Notes: generated from the letters alone by a model not told the origin. DNA of 7,347 bases from Gammaproteobacteria bacterium (GCA_020444775.1 JAGRHX010000723.1:1-7347), one strand, 5' to 3'. Counted from the stretch's first letter, positions 1-5,634 are shown. Numbers and translations are program-made.

Positions 1-1058
1 TCGTTGTACCAGACGATGCCGTCGATCACGGCGATCGCATACGGGTGCGACTTCGGGCCCGAGGGAGACGGCCACTCCTTGATTTCGCCGCTCGCCGGGT
101 CATAGCGTCCGAGGTGGCCCTGCGATGAGTTCACGTACCAGATCAGGCCGTCGCCGGCGATGTCGAGCCGACGTACCGTGGTCGCCTCGTTCGGCAGCAG
201 TACCTCGGTGAGGCGCATGCTTTCCCGGTCGACCTCGAGGAGACAGTTCTTGCCGTTGCAGGCGACCCAGGGATTGCCGTCCCGGTCGATCTTGATGCCG
301 TAGGGGCGCGAGCCGGCACGTGGCGCACTCACCAGCTTGATGTCGCCGCTCGCCGGGTCCAGACGCCCGATCATGTTCGAGTGCTGCAGGGTGAACCAGA
401 GAATGCCCTGATCATCGAAGATCGCCGTGTGCGGGTCCCTGGCCGCGGGGTCCGGCATCTGGAAGACGGTGATCTTTTCGGTCTTGGGATCGAGGTAGCC
501 GATCGAGCCGTTCTTGTTGCCGGTGTACCAGACCTTGCCCTCGGCATCGAGCAGCACCGAGTGCGGCATGGCGCCCTTCGGCAAGGGGTATTCCTTCATC
601 TCCCCTGTCACAGGATCGATCTTGCCGATCAGGTTGGCCCACTGGCCTGCCCACCAGATGGTACCGTCGGGCGCCTGGATGGGATCGCGGGAGCGCTGGC
701 CCAAGGTCGGCACCTGCCACTCCCGGAAGGCGATTTGCCGATCCCCGGGCACCAGGGTGGCGGCACGGTTATCGCTCGGCGGGAAGTGCTTTGCCAGATA
801 GTCGAGTACCCGGCCCTGGAGCTCCGCGCTACCCGACAGATCGATCATGGTGCTGGTCAGCTCGCGCCAGCCCTCGGCCGTGTAGCCCGAGGAGCGGATG
901 ATCTGGTTGGTCTGGTGGCAGGCGCTACAGGTGCCCTCCACCGTCTCCCGGCCGGCTCCATCGGGCAGGCCGGCGGCCAGGGCCGAGCCGCTCAGGGCCG
1001 AGCCGCTCAGGGCCATGAGGAGACCGCCGGTGAGGGTGGAGATCGATTGCCGTTTCAT
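1..1058 (-). CDS. Exported cytochrome c / Vgb-type (streptogramin lyase-like) beta-propeller protein, partial
   Basis: The frame is open from an ATG at 1058 to the window edge, so the C-terminus is missing (352 codons seen). A GGGAGG ribosome site lies a few bases upstream of the start. Residues 1-29 form a signal peptide (MKR, then a hydrophobic stretch ending ALAA). A haem c motif CSACH is at residues 44-48, and M71 is a possible distal ligand. From about residue 110 come repeated propeller blades with the signature GxIWW/VWY/LWF followed by IGxxDPxxGxI, as in virginiamycin B lyase. Known: Vgb folds as a seven-bladed propeller and linearises streptogramins, and many homologues are of unknown role. 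Inferred: a periplasmic haem protein with a propeller domain; lyase activity on an antibiotic is not shown, and the haem domain suggests a redox or sensing role instead. The signal peptide contains a tandem duplication (ALSGS twice). Confidence 0.88.
   Translation of the reverse strand, partial: MKRQSISTLTGGLLMALSGSALSGSALAAGLPDGAGRETVEGTCSACHQTNQIIRSSGYTAEGWRELTSTMIDLSGSAELQGRVLDYLAKHFPPSDNRAATLVPGDRQIAFREWQVPTLGQRSRDPIQAPDGTIWWAGQWANLIGKIDPVTGEMKEYPLPKGAMPHSVLLDAEGKVWYTGNKNGSIGYLDPKTEKITVFQMPDPAARDPHTAIFDDQGILWFTLQHSNMIGRLDPASGDIKLVSAPRAGSRPYGIKIDRDGNPWVACNGKNCLLEVDRESMRLTEVLLPNEATTVRRLDIAGDGLIWYVNSSQGHLGRYDPASGEIKEWPSPSGPKSHPYAIAVIDGIVWYN
978..1014. repeat. 15-bp tandem repeat, about 2.5 copies, inside a signal-peptide coding region
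   Basis: The unit CAGGGCCGAGCCGCT occurs at 978-992 and 993-1007, with a further partial copy CAGGGCC at 1008-1014. Copies are identical. The unit length is a multiple of three, so it repeats the pentapeptide ALSGS in the exported cytochrome/propeller protein without breaking its frame. Confidence 0.9.
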
Positions 1059-1166
1059 GACGAACCTCCCGGGGCCTTCTCGCAAAGGAAGAATCGGCAT
1101 GGTTCGGCCAGCCCAACACGCAAGTCAAGCCCGGAGCAACCGCCGTTGCGCGTGTCGCTGACGTTG

Positions 1167-1179
1167 TGTCCTGAGGACA
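1167..1179. promoter_or_regulatory. Palindrome TGTCCTGAGGACA, possible operator
   Basis: Two 6-bp arms flank one central base. It lies about 110 bp upstream of the start of the cytochrome/propeller gene, in the gap between that gene and the VOC gene that precedes it on the same strand. Position and symmetry suit a dimeric regulator site, but no known consensus is recognised and chance is possible. Confidence 0.25.
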
Positions 1180-1180
1180 G

Positions 1181-1204
1181 CGCGGTGGCACAACCCGCCA
1201 CGCG
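1181..1204 (-). terminator. Possible weak terminator hairpin after the VOC gene
   Basis: CGCGGTGGC and GCCACGCG pair over 8 bp with one bulged base around a 7-nt loop. It sits about 30 bp beyond the stop of the minus-strand VOC gene. There is no clear U-tract, so an intrinsic terminator is only a possibility. Confidence 0.3.
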
Positions 1205-1234
1205 AGAACACGGTCCTGGAGCCGACGACCCTGC

Positions 1235-1642
1235 TCAGTCTCCGGGTCCGACCCAGAAGTGCGGGTTATAGGCAAGCTCCCACAGATGCCCATCCGGATC
1301 CTTGAAGTAGCCCGAATAGCCACCCCAGTACACAGGCCGTGGCCGCTTCACCGAGATCGCACCGGCCACAATCGCCCGCGCGAACAGCTCATCCACCTCG
1401 GCCTCACTAGCAAGATTGTGGGACACGGAGAACCCCGCAAATCCGTCGCCCGCGCTTGCCACACCGGCGTCCTCCGCCAGAGCATCGCGAGAGAACAGTC
1501 CCAGCCAGGTGCCGTTCAAGGGAAAGAAGGCAACTTCTGGTGGCGAGTCCATACGAGGCAGCCCCAGGCCACGCTCGTAGAACTCGATGGCACGGTCCAG
1601 ATCGCGCACACCGAGGGTAATCATGCTGATACGCGGTTTCAT
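1235..1642 (-). CDS. VOC family (glyoxalase/bleomycin-resistance fold) protein
   Basis: 135 residues with ATG at 1642 and stop at 1235, preceded by AGGTGA about six bases from the start. The N-terminus (MITLGVRDLDRAIEFYERGLG) is the typical first beta strand and helix of a VOC module. The end (GYFKDPDGHLWELAYNP) is the typical last hairpin, with E122 at the usual metal-ligand position. The first strand has Thr/Leu where metal-dependent members have His or Gln, so a classical glyoxalase I metal site looks incomplete; H75 is in the middle of the chain. The protein has two half-modules, the usual size for single-domain VOC proteins that dimerise. The substrate cannot be read from the sequence. 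Two perfect palindromes lie just upstream. Family assignment is firm and function is unknown. Confidence 0.9.
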   Translation of the reverse strand: MKPRISMITLGVRDLDRAIEFYERGLGLPRMDSPPEVAFFPLNGTWLGLFSRDALAEDAGVASAGDGFAGFSVSHNLASEAEVDELFARAIVAGAISVKRPRPVYWGGYSGYFKDPDGHLWELAYNPHFWVGPGD

Positions 1643-1682
1643 GTGTTCACCTACAATCGTGCTCTACCCGATAACGAGCAGA

Positions 1683-1696
1683 CCGGTGGCCACCGG
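1683..1696. promoter_or_regulatory. Perfect 14-bp palindrome CCGGTGGCCACCGG
   Basis: A self-complementary 14-mer lying 41-54 bp upstream of the VOC start codon (1642). It is the first of two perfect 14-bp palindromes whose centres are 19 bp apart, which would place two dimeric regulators on nearly the same DNA face. Operator function is inferred from position and symmetry only. Confidence 0.4.
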
Positions 1697-1701
1697 AAAC
1701 A

Positions 1702-1715
1702 GGGTATCGATACCC
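1702..1715. promoter_or_regulatory. Perfect 14-bp palindrome GGGTATCGATACCC
   Basis: The second self-complementary 14-mer, five bases beyond the first, 60-73 bp upstream of the VOC start codon. The two sites differ in sequence, so they are not copies of one operator. They could bind different proteins or form consecutive hairpins in a leader transcript. Confidence 0.4.
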
Positions 1716-2021
1716 CATGCTTTCGCGCAGCCATGGGATGATCGGCTCCTGCGCGCCTTCCATGAGCGTCCACGTGGCCGGCCGACCATGCTCATCACGC
1801 TCCGCCTACGTAGGGTCTCGACGCTCAGATGCTCCAGGACCTGTGCTGAGCACGTCATGGTAGCGAAACGCAATAGCGCGCGGCGCATTTCTTCGTGACG
1901 GCACACTCCCTTCAGCGCAGAATCCGCGTGCACACCACGCCCCTCTTGCGCACGGGCCACGCAGTTCTATAGGCTCGCTCCCACAGACACACTCGCTTCG
2001 ACGCACGGCCGCAGAGGAAGC

Positions 2022-2519
2022 ATGGAGATGACCACGGATTGGGTTCTACGCGAGGCAGTGGTCGCGGACGCCGACGCCGCATGCCAGGTCTTGAAACGGT
2101 CCATCGTCGAGTGTTGCGCACTGGATCATCACCGCGATCCCACGCGCATCGCCACATGGATCGCCAACAAGACCTCCGAGAATGTCAGCGCTTGGATCGC
2201 GCATCCCGGGGTGTACGCGCTCATCGCGGAGAGTGCCTCCAAACCTGTAGGTGTCGGCATGATCACGCGCTCCGGTCAGGTGACACTCTGCTATCTCGTC
2301 CCGGAAGCGCTCTACAAGGGCATCGGGCGCGCGTTGTTGAATGCGATGCTGGATCGTGCACAGCACTGGGGCTTGCGAACCGTCCATTTGGAAAGCACCC
2401 AGACGGCGCTGGCGTTCTACGCACGCAACGGCTTCAATCCAGACGGAGCGCCCTTCAACGAGAACGGGTTGATTGGCACGCCAATGTCCAGGGACATCGA
2501 GCGGAGTCGCTACCATTGA
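2022..2519 (+). CDS. GNAT family N-acetyltransferase
   Basis: 165 residues. The acetyl-CoA binding motif A is at 93-106: VPEALYKGIGRALL, matching the usual V.P...G.GIG..LL pattern. The motif B region (ESTQTALAFYARNGF, 124-138) has the usual helix followed by FY...GF. The N-terminal LREAVVADADAACQVL is the normal GNAT beta1-alpha1 start, and CCALDHHRDP near 31-40 is a common GNAT helix 2 sequence. GNAT enzymes move an acetyl group from acetyl-CoA to an amine; the substrate here is not predictable. Two starts are possible, 2022 and 2028. AGAGGAAG at 2013-2020 is close to the first and better spaced for the second, so the protein may begin MTTDW. It stands alone, divergent from the VOC gene. Confidence 0.9.
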   Translation: MEMTTDWVLREAVVADADAACQVLKRSIVECCALDHHRDPTRIATWIANKTSENVSAWIAHPGVYALIAESASKPVGVGMITRSGQVTLCYLVPEALYKGIGRALLNAMLDRAQHWGLRTVHLESTQTALAFYARNGFNPDGAPFNENGLIGTPMSRDIERSRYH

Positions 2520-2874
2520 CTGCCCCGCCGGCGCGCGGCGTGCCCACTTGTGCGGCACCTGCCGAGACATGCGTCACATTCCTGCACCCTGGTCTGCAAG
2601 ACAGATCGCCGACTCGTTGCAGGCAGCGGCGCCCGGGTCGGTCGCTGGCCGCATGGACATGACATATCGCCTCACCGGCTTGCGTGAACGGGTTCGCAGA
2701 CATCCACCCGAAACCATGCGATAACACCTCCCGAGTTCACCTGCAGCAACTGCCCCCGGGTTCGGCGTGTCGACCATCAGGGAGCGGGCAGATCGTCATA
2801 CCCGCGGGACCGCTTGCGGCGGGTGTATTGATTCGATATCGGACGTCGAGAATTGATTTCAAGGAGGCATGAGC
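2520..2874. other. Intergenic region upstream of the tail-tube-like gene
   Basis: About 350 bp without a convincing gene; the short frames crossing it have biased composition and no recognisable domain. It holds a small imperfect hairpin near 2800-2824 (ACCCGC pairing with GCGGGT). After this comes an AT-richer stretch (2826-2860) where a promoter for the next gene would be expected. TTGATT at 2828-2833 could serve as a -35 box, but the -10 match is poor. Confidence 0.5.
2861..2867 (+). promoter_or_regulatory. Strong ribosome binding site AAGGAGG that decides the start
   Basis: A consensus Shine-Dalgarno sequence. The ATG at 2869 lies only one base after it, too close for initiation. The ATG at 2875 lies seven bases after it, which is ideal, so 2875 is taken as the start of the tail-tube-like gene. 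Confidence 0.85.
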
Positions 2875-3420
2875 ATGAATGGGCCACGAAGATTCTTCAC
2901 CGCGTTAGCGCTGGTAACCGCGTTGTTCACCGTACATGGCGTGGCTGCCGCACCGCCGACATCACGAATCGAGCCACCTGCCACCGTCAGGGGCATTCTC
3001 GAGCGCGTGCATCCGACACCTGCGTTCGTGGTGGAACGTGACGGAGTCGTGGTCGGATATTTCACCGAGGTGAGCGGCTTGGGCTCGGAGACCGAGGTGA
3101 TCGAGTTTCGTGAAGGCGGCAACTCCGAGCTGATTCGCAAGCTGCCTGGATTGACCCGCTATCCCGATGTCACCCTCAAGCGTGGGCTCAGCACGGACCT
3201 CACGCTCTGGACCTGGCGTGATGAGGTGGTGACCGGCGCGCTCGCACGTTCGACGGTGACCATCAGCCTGGTCCGACGCGATGGTCGGGTGGTGTCGCGC
3301 TGGGAGCTGATCAATGCCTGGCCAAGCAAGATCAGCGGTCCGAGTCTCAAGGCCGATGGCAACGACGTGGCTCTGGAGACCTTGACCTTGAGTCACGAAG
3401 GCCTGACTCGCACCGATTGA
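2875..3420 (+). CDS. Tail-tube-like protein (phage T4 gp19/contractile injection tube family) with signal peptide
   Basis: 181 residues from the ATG at 2875. Residues 1-26 form a signal peptide: MNGPRR, a hydrophobic core (FFTALALVTALFTVHGV) and an AAA cleavage region. The rest follows the phage tail tube family closely (PF06841/TIGR02241 type). Diagnostic stretches are GYFTEVSGLGSETEVIEFRE (61-80), KLPGLTRYPDVTLKRG (89-104), LWTWRDEV (111-118), WELINAWPSKISGP (143-156) and ALETLTLSHEGL (166-177). Known: family members stack as rings to form the inner tube of phage tails and extracellular injection systems, and they stay cytoplasmic without a signal peptide. Seen: mature length of about 155 fits a complete tube subunit. 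No sheath, baseplate or spike gene is nearby. Inferred: an exported, domesticated tube protein. The fold assignment is firm; the role is unknown. Confidence 0.9.
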   Translation: MNGPRRFFTALALVTALFTVHGVAAAPPTSRIEPPATVRGILERVHPTPAFVVERDGVVVGYFTEVSGLGSETEVIEFREGGNSELIRKLPGLTRYPDVTLKRGLSTDLTLWTWRDEVVTGALARSTVTISLVRRDGRVVSRWELINAWPSKISGPSLKADGNDVALETLTLSHEGLTRTD

Positions 3421-3426
3421 GATCTG

Positions 3427-3450
3427 GGGCCGCGCCCTTGGGCGCGGCCC
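3427..3450 (+). terminator. GC-rich terminator-like hairpin after the tail-tube-like gene
   Basis: GGGCCGCGCCC and GGGCGCGGCCC form an 11-bp perfect stem with a 2-nt (realistically 4-nt) loop, starting 7 bases after the stop codon. No U-run follows, so it is either a Rho-assisted terminator or an mRNA 3'-end stabiliser. It could also serve the convergent minus-strand gene that ends at 3513. Confidence 0.6.
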
Positions 3451-3512
3451 TGAACCCGGTTTCGGCGCCTTACATCCTGAACACGTGCCGGATTGCGATC
3501 ACAGACGCTGAA

Positions 3513-3755
3513 TCAGCTTGGGCCGCGGTCACCACGACCGTCACTCCCCTCGTCAAACCGCTCCATGGCCCCGGCCTCGCGCCAGCTCTCCTCGACGCTT
3601 CGATAGCGGAACACGCCCGAACGAAAGCGCTTGCGTCCGAGCGCGCTGGCCCGGGCCCACAATGCTGCCCAGCGCTCGAGATGCTCCCGACTGCCCGGCG
3701 TGTAGGCCGGCGTGGGCGGCATCTGCGCGACCGACCGATATTTCCATACGGGCAT
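3513..3755 (-). CDS. Small basic protein paired with the nucleotidyltransferase; putative TA partner
   Basis: 80 residues with ATG at 3755 and stop at 3513. The start lies two bases after the stop of the upstream nucleotidyltransferase (TGAATATG). A GAGGAG ribosome site sits inside the end of that gene, so the two are translationally coupled. The sequence has two copies of a motif, VWKYRSV (3-9) and VFRYRSV (48-54), either side of a helical middle (REHLERWAALWARASAL). Residues 41-58 are strongly basic, and the tail (66-80) is Gly/Asp-rich and probably disordered. From memory it resembles a family of short conserved proteins that begin MPVxKxRSV and sit next to nucleotidyltransferase genes. 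Inferred: the antitoxin or partner of the nucleotidyltransferase. No DNA-binding fold is obvious. Confidence 0.72.
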   Translation of the reverse strand: MPVWKYRSVAQMPPTPAYTPGSREHLERWAALWARASALGRKRFRSGVFRYRSVEESWREAGAMERFDEGSDGRGDRGPS

Positions 3756-3757
3756 AT

Positions 3758-4234
3758 TCAGTTCTCCTCAGAATCGAGGCGGAATCGCTGCCGAAGCGCT
3801 TGAGCATCACGTCGGTCGATTTCCCTGACCGTGTTGCGCTTCATCTCGAACAGCGCCCTCGGCGTTGCCACTTGCGCGGATACGCCGCCCAAGTCAATGG
3901 TCTGCTGCGCCACATCGGCGAACGAGGGCCCCTCGCCGAAGCGGGAGATGATGTCGATGTACAAACTCCCAGCGGGTGGTCCGTAGCGGATGGCCGGATA
4001 GTCGCCGCCCAAGTCACCTGCAGTGATCTCATCGATCGCGGGGTCATCCCACATTGCTCGCAGAGCCGAACGCAAGCGATCGACGTTCCGCGCCGTCGGC
4101 TCGACCATGATATCGATGTCCTCAGTCGCGCGAATCAACCCATGCGCATTGAGCGCGGCGCCGCCAATGATCACATAGGAAACCTGCGCCCGCTCGAGAG
4201 CGCTCACGAAGGCCCGCAGCTCCTCGAACGTCAT
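3758..4234 (-). CDS. Small nucleotidyltransferase (AbiEii/MenA-like fold), putative toxin of a two-gene module
   Basis: 158 residues from the ATG at 4234. A longer start at 4249 is in frame, but neither has a clear ribosome site, and MTFEELRAFV is the usual beginning in this family. The nucleotidyltransferase core is plain: IIGGAALNAHG (22-32), then RATEDIDIMV (35-44) with the paired catalytic aspartates D39 and D41, and a third acidic residue D94 in LYIDII. EMKRNTVREIDRRDAQAL near the C-terminus is the conserved Lys/Arg/Asp helix. Known: relatives such as AbiEii and MenA toxins transfer nucleotides, in some cases to tRNA; others are uncharacterised. The gene leads a two-gene operon with the 80-residue protein. 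A toxin role is inferred from the family and pairing; an ordinary metabolic transferase is possible. Confidence 0.85.
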   Translation of the reverse strand: MTFEELRAFVSALERAQVSYVIIGGAALNAHGLIRATEDIDIMVEPTARNVDRLRSALRAMWDDPAIDEITAGDLGGDYPAIRYGPPAGSLYIDIISRFGEGPSFADVAQQTIDLGGVSAQVATPRALFEMKRNTVREIDRRDAQALRQRFRLDSEEN

Positions 4235-4405
4235 CTGTCTGCACCACATGGTGGGCGGGTGTGGAGAAATGATGGCATGGCCCCATTGACCTTGCGCGTC
4301 GAGTGTCGCAACGAACTGGCACGGCTCGCGCCATCCTGATCCGAAGGATTCTCCACCGGAAGATCGCAGCCCCGGTCCGAGAAGTTCGACGTCACTGGAC
4401 GGTGC

Positions 4406-4428
4406 AGGTCAGCCACAGATTCTGACCT
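4406..4428. promoter_or_regulatory. Inverted repeat AGGTCAG / CTGACCT, possible operator
   Basis: Two perfect 7-bp arms are separated by nine bases, about 170-190 bp upstream of the nucleotidyltransferase start and 40-60 bp after the stop of the preceding VOC gene. It could be an operator for the pair or a weak terminator for the VOC gene. There is no U-tract. Confidence 0.3.
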
Positions 4429-4467
4429 CACACTCTGCTGCCGCCTGCATGCGTCAGAAAAGCTCAC

Positions 4468-5019
4468 TCAGCCGCGACGAATGTGATTGTTTGGTGTGTG
4501 ATCGCCAGCCAGCCATCTCGCCAGCGTCTCGTGGGCATCGTCGCGCCGCTGCTGCATCACATCCTCGAGCCCGGCGTGATCGACCGTGAACTCCAGGCGC
4601 AGATTGTTCGGGTCGTTGACGTACAGCGACAGACAGTAGCCGTGGTCGGTGAGCCGGGTCTCGTACCCGGCCTCCTCGAGGCGCCGCTTGATACCGCCTT
4701 GGGTGCCCGCATCGCATTCGAAGGCAATGTGACCCGGTGATTTCAGCTCCACCGGGTTGTCCTCCTGATCGGCATACTGGAAGAACGCGAGCGCACCACC
4801 GTCGCCGATTTCGAAGAAGGTGTGGCAGTACTCGACGCCTGTGCGCGGGTTACGCTCGGCCCAGGTGGCGGTGAGCGGCAGACCGATGATGTCCTCGTAG
4901 AAATGCCGGGTCGCCTCCTGGTCGCGCGTCACCCACGCCGCATGGTGCAGCCGGCGCGGAAGCGCGCCCGCCAGCGTTCGCAAACCGCTCTTGCTCTTGG
5001 ATTTGGCCTGCTCGCTCAT
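4468..5019 (-). CDS. VOC family metalloenzyme (glyoxalase/dioxygenase fold)
   Basis: 183 residues with ATG at 5019, preceded by GGGAG seven bases away. After a basic, Ser/Lys-rich leader (1-20) the VOC module starts at RLHHAAWVTRDQEATRHFYEDIIGLPL (split here as 24-41 and 42-50). Candidate metal ligands are H25 or H26 in the first strand, H97 in the SPGHIAFEC strand and E143 in NLRLEF. This is the 2-His-1-carboxylate pattern of metal-dependent VOC enzymes such as extradiol dioxygenases and glyoxalases. The C-terminus (150-183) extends past the module as a helical tail. Known: VOC metalloenzymes open rings, isomerise hemithioacetals or add thiols to antibiotics. The substrate is not determinable. 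It stands upstream of, but more than 200 bp from, the nucleotidyltransferase pair. Confidence 0.9.
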   Translation of the reverse strand: MSEQAKSKSKSGLRTLAGALPRRLHHAAWVTRDQEATRHFYEDIIGLPLTATWAERNPRTGVEYCHTFFEIGDGGALAFFQYADQEDNPVELKSPGHIAFECDAGTQGGIKRRLEEAGYETRLTDHGYCLSLYVNDPNNLRLEFTVDHAGLEDVMQQRRDDAHETLARWLAGDHTPNNHIRRG

Positions 5020-5394
5020 GTCCAGCTCCCCCGCGCGTCAATCGCGCGTGCAGTGGTCGGTGGGTGTCGGGCCTTTCCAGCCTGGAGATCCCACCAGATC
5101 ATGGCGGCCGCGGCCACCTCGGACGTTTCCAGGTTGGCGATGGCACGTCCAGCAAGGGTACAACACCGGTACACAACACCGCCCACTGCGCATGCGCCGA
5201 ATTCAGGCACGAAACGCCCGCGCCACATCCCCAATCCGGCCGATGGCTCCCGCAATACCAAGAGCCGCGGGTGTCGACATCAGCAGGACGTTGTTCGGCG
5301 AACCCACCGATGCCCTGCAAGCCATGGATATGGGCCTCGGACAGCAACCCGCCATTGATGCGCCGCAACTCGCGGCCGATGTCGATGATTGAAA

Positions 5395-5418
5395 GGGCCG
5401 GCCCGACCGTCGGTCGGG
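5395..5418. repeat. Overlapping palindromes, GGGCCGGCCC and CCCGACCG-T-CGGTCGGG
   Basis: A perfect 10-bp palindrome (5395-5404) shares its last three bases with a second perfect inverted repeat of 8-bp arms around one base (5402-5418). The shared arm means only one hairpin can form at a time. The role is unknown; a regulator site or a remnant terminator are both possible. Confidence 0.5.
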
Positions 5419-5571
5419 ATAGCGCTCGATAAGGCAACCCGATCGCCACCGGGCAACGCCCACGAGCGGCACACACGCATCACGTTCCCGAGCAGTGCGC
5501 CGGCTGGGAACCACCGAACGTGGAATCGGGCAAACCGGATTCAAGCCGTCACCCACTCCCACTAGACTCAG

Positions 5572-5615
5572 GGTCCGGGCAGGCAGCGTCGTCGCTGGGC
5601 CGGACCAAGCTTTTT
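5572..5615 (+). terminator. Intrinsic terminator-like hairpin with T-run in the RHS leader (possible attenuator)
   Basis: GGTCCGG (5572-5578) pairs perfectly with CCGGACC (5600-5606). Inside this, CAGCG and CGCTG pair around a TCGT loop (5584-5597), giving a long two-part stem. AAGCTTTTT follows at 5607-5615. This is the classical intrinsic terminator layout. It ends only six bases before the ribosome site of the RHS gene. With no credible plus-strand gene upstream, it either blocks read-through into the toxin or acts as an attenuator in its leader. Confidence 0.55.
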
Positions 5616-5620
5616 CTCCG

Positions 5621-5627
5621 GGAGAAG
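5621..5627 (+). promoter_or_regulatory. Ribosome binding site GGAGAAG supporting the long RHS start
   Basis: Seven bases separate it from the ATG at 5635, an ideal spacing. It supports translation of the 79-residue extension before the internal signal segment. A second candidate (TAAGG, five bases before the ATG at 5872) could start a shorter form. Confidence 0.6.
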
Positions 5628-5634
5628 AATCGAA

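Larger units (their letters stand above)
1643..2021. other. Intergenic region between divergent VOC and GNAT genes
   Basis: The flanking genes point away from each other, so both promoters should lie here. The open frames that cross it are Arg/Ser-rich, match no family I recognise and lack credible ribosome sites. The only clear structure is the palindrome pair at 1683-1715. No confident -35/-10 pair was found. Confidence 0.6.
5020..5634. other. Long intergenic region before the RHS gene
   Basis: About 600 bp without a convincing intact gene, lying between divergent VOC (minus) and RHS (plus) genes. Frames crossing it change composition and lack recognisable domains. On the minus strand, two overlapping frames around 5220-5400 contain protein-like stretches (IIDIGRELRRINGGLL, then a shifted STPAALGIAGAIGRIGDVA), so a decayed gene is possible. 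It also contains the palindrome cluster at 5395-5418 and the terminator-like hairpin at 5572-5615. Confidence 0.5.

Noticed and set aside
381..1271. Long plus-strand open frame of 296 residues
   Set aside because: It is antisense to the cytochrome/Vgb gene and runs into the VOC gene. Its composition is biased, no domain is visible, and the minus-strand proteins show clear family motifs.
1664..1960. Minus-strand frame of 98 residues in the VOC/GNAT gap
   Set aside because: Arg/Ser-rich, no ribosome site or known motif, and it covers the palindrome pair; more likely non-coding.
2039..2662. Plus-strand frame of 207 residues overlapping the acetyltransferase
   Set aside because: It overlaps the GNAT gene in another frame and gives Arg-rich sequence with no family features.
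2473..2724. Plus-strand frame of 83 residues after the acetyltransferase
   Set aside because: It overlaps the end of the GNAT gene, has no clear ribosome site and matches no family.
2875..3420. Part of a prophage or complete injection system
   Set aside because: Only the tube-like gene is present; neighbours are an acetyltransferase and a nucleotidyltransferase pair, with no other tail genes in the window.
3518..4339. Plus-strand open frame of 273 residues
   Set aside because: Antisense to the nucleotidyltransferase and its partner, both of which have recognisable motifs and coupled starts; the product is Arg/Pro-rich shadow sequence.
4822..5358. Plus-strand frame of 178 residues
   Set aside because: Mostly antisense to the second VOC gene; no ribosome site or domain.
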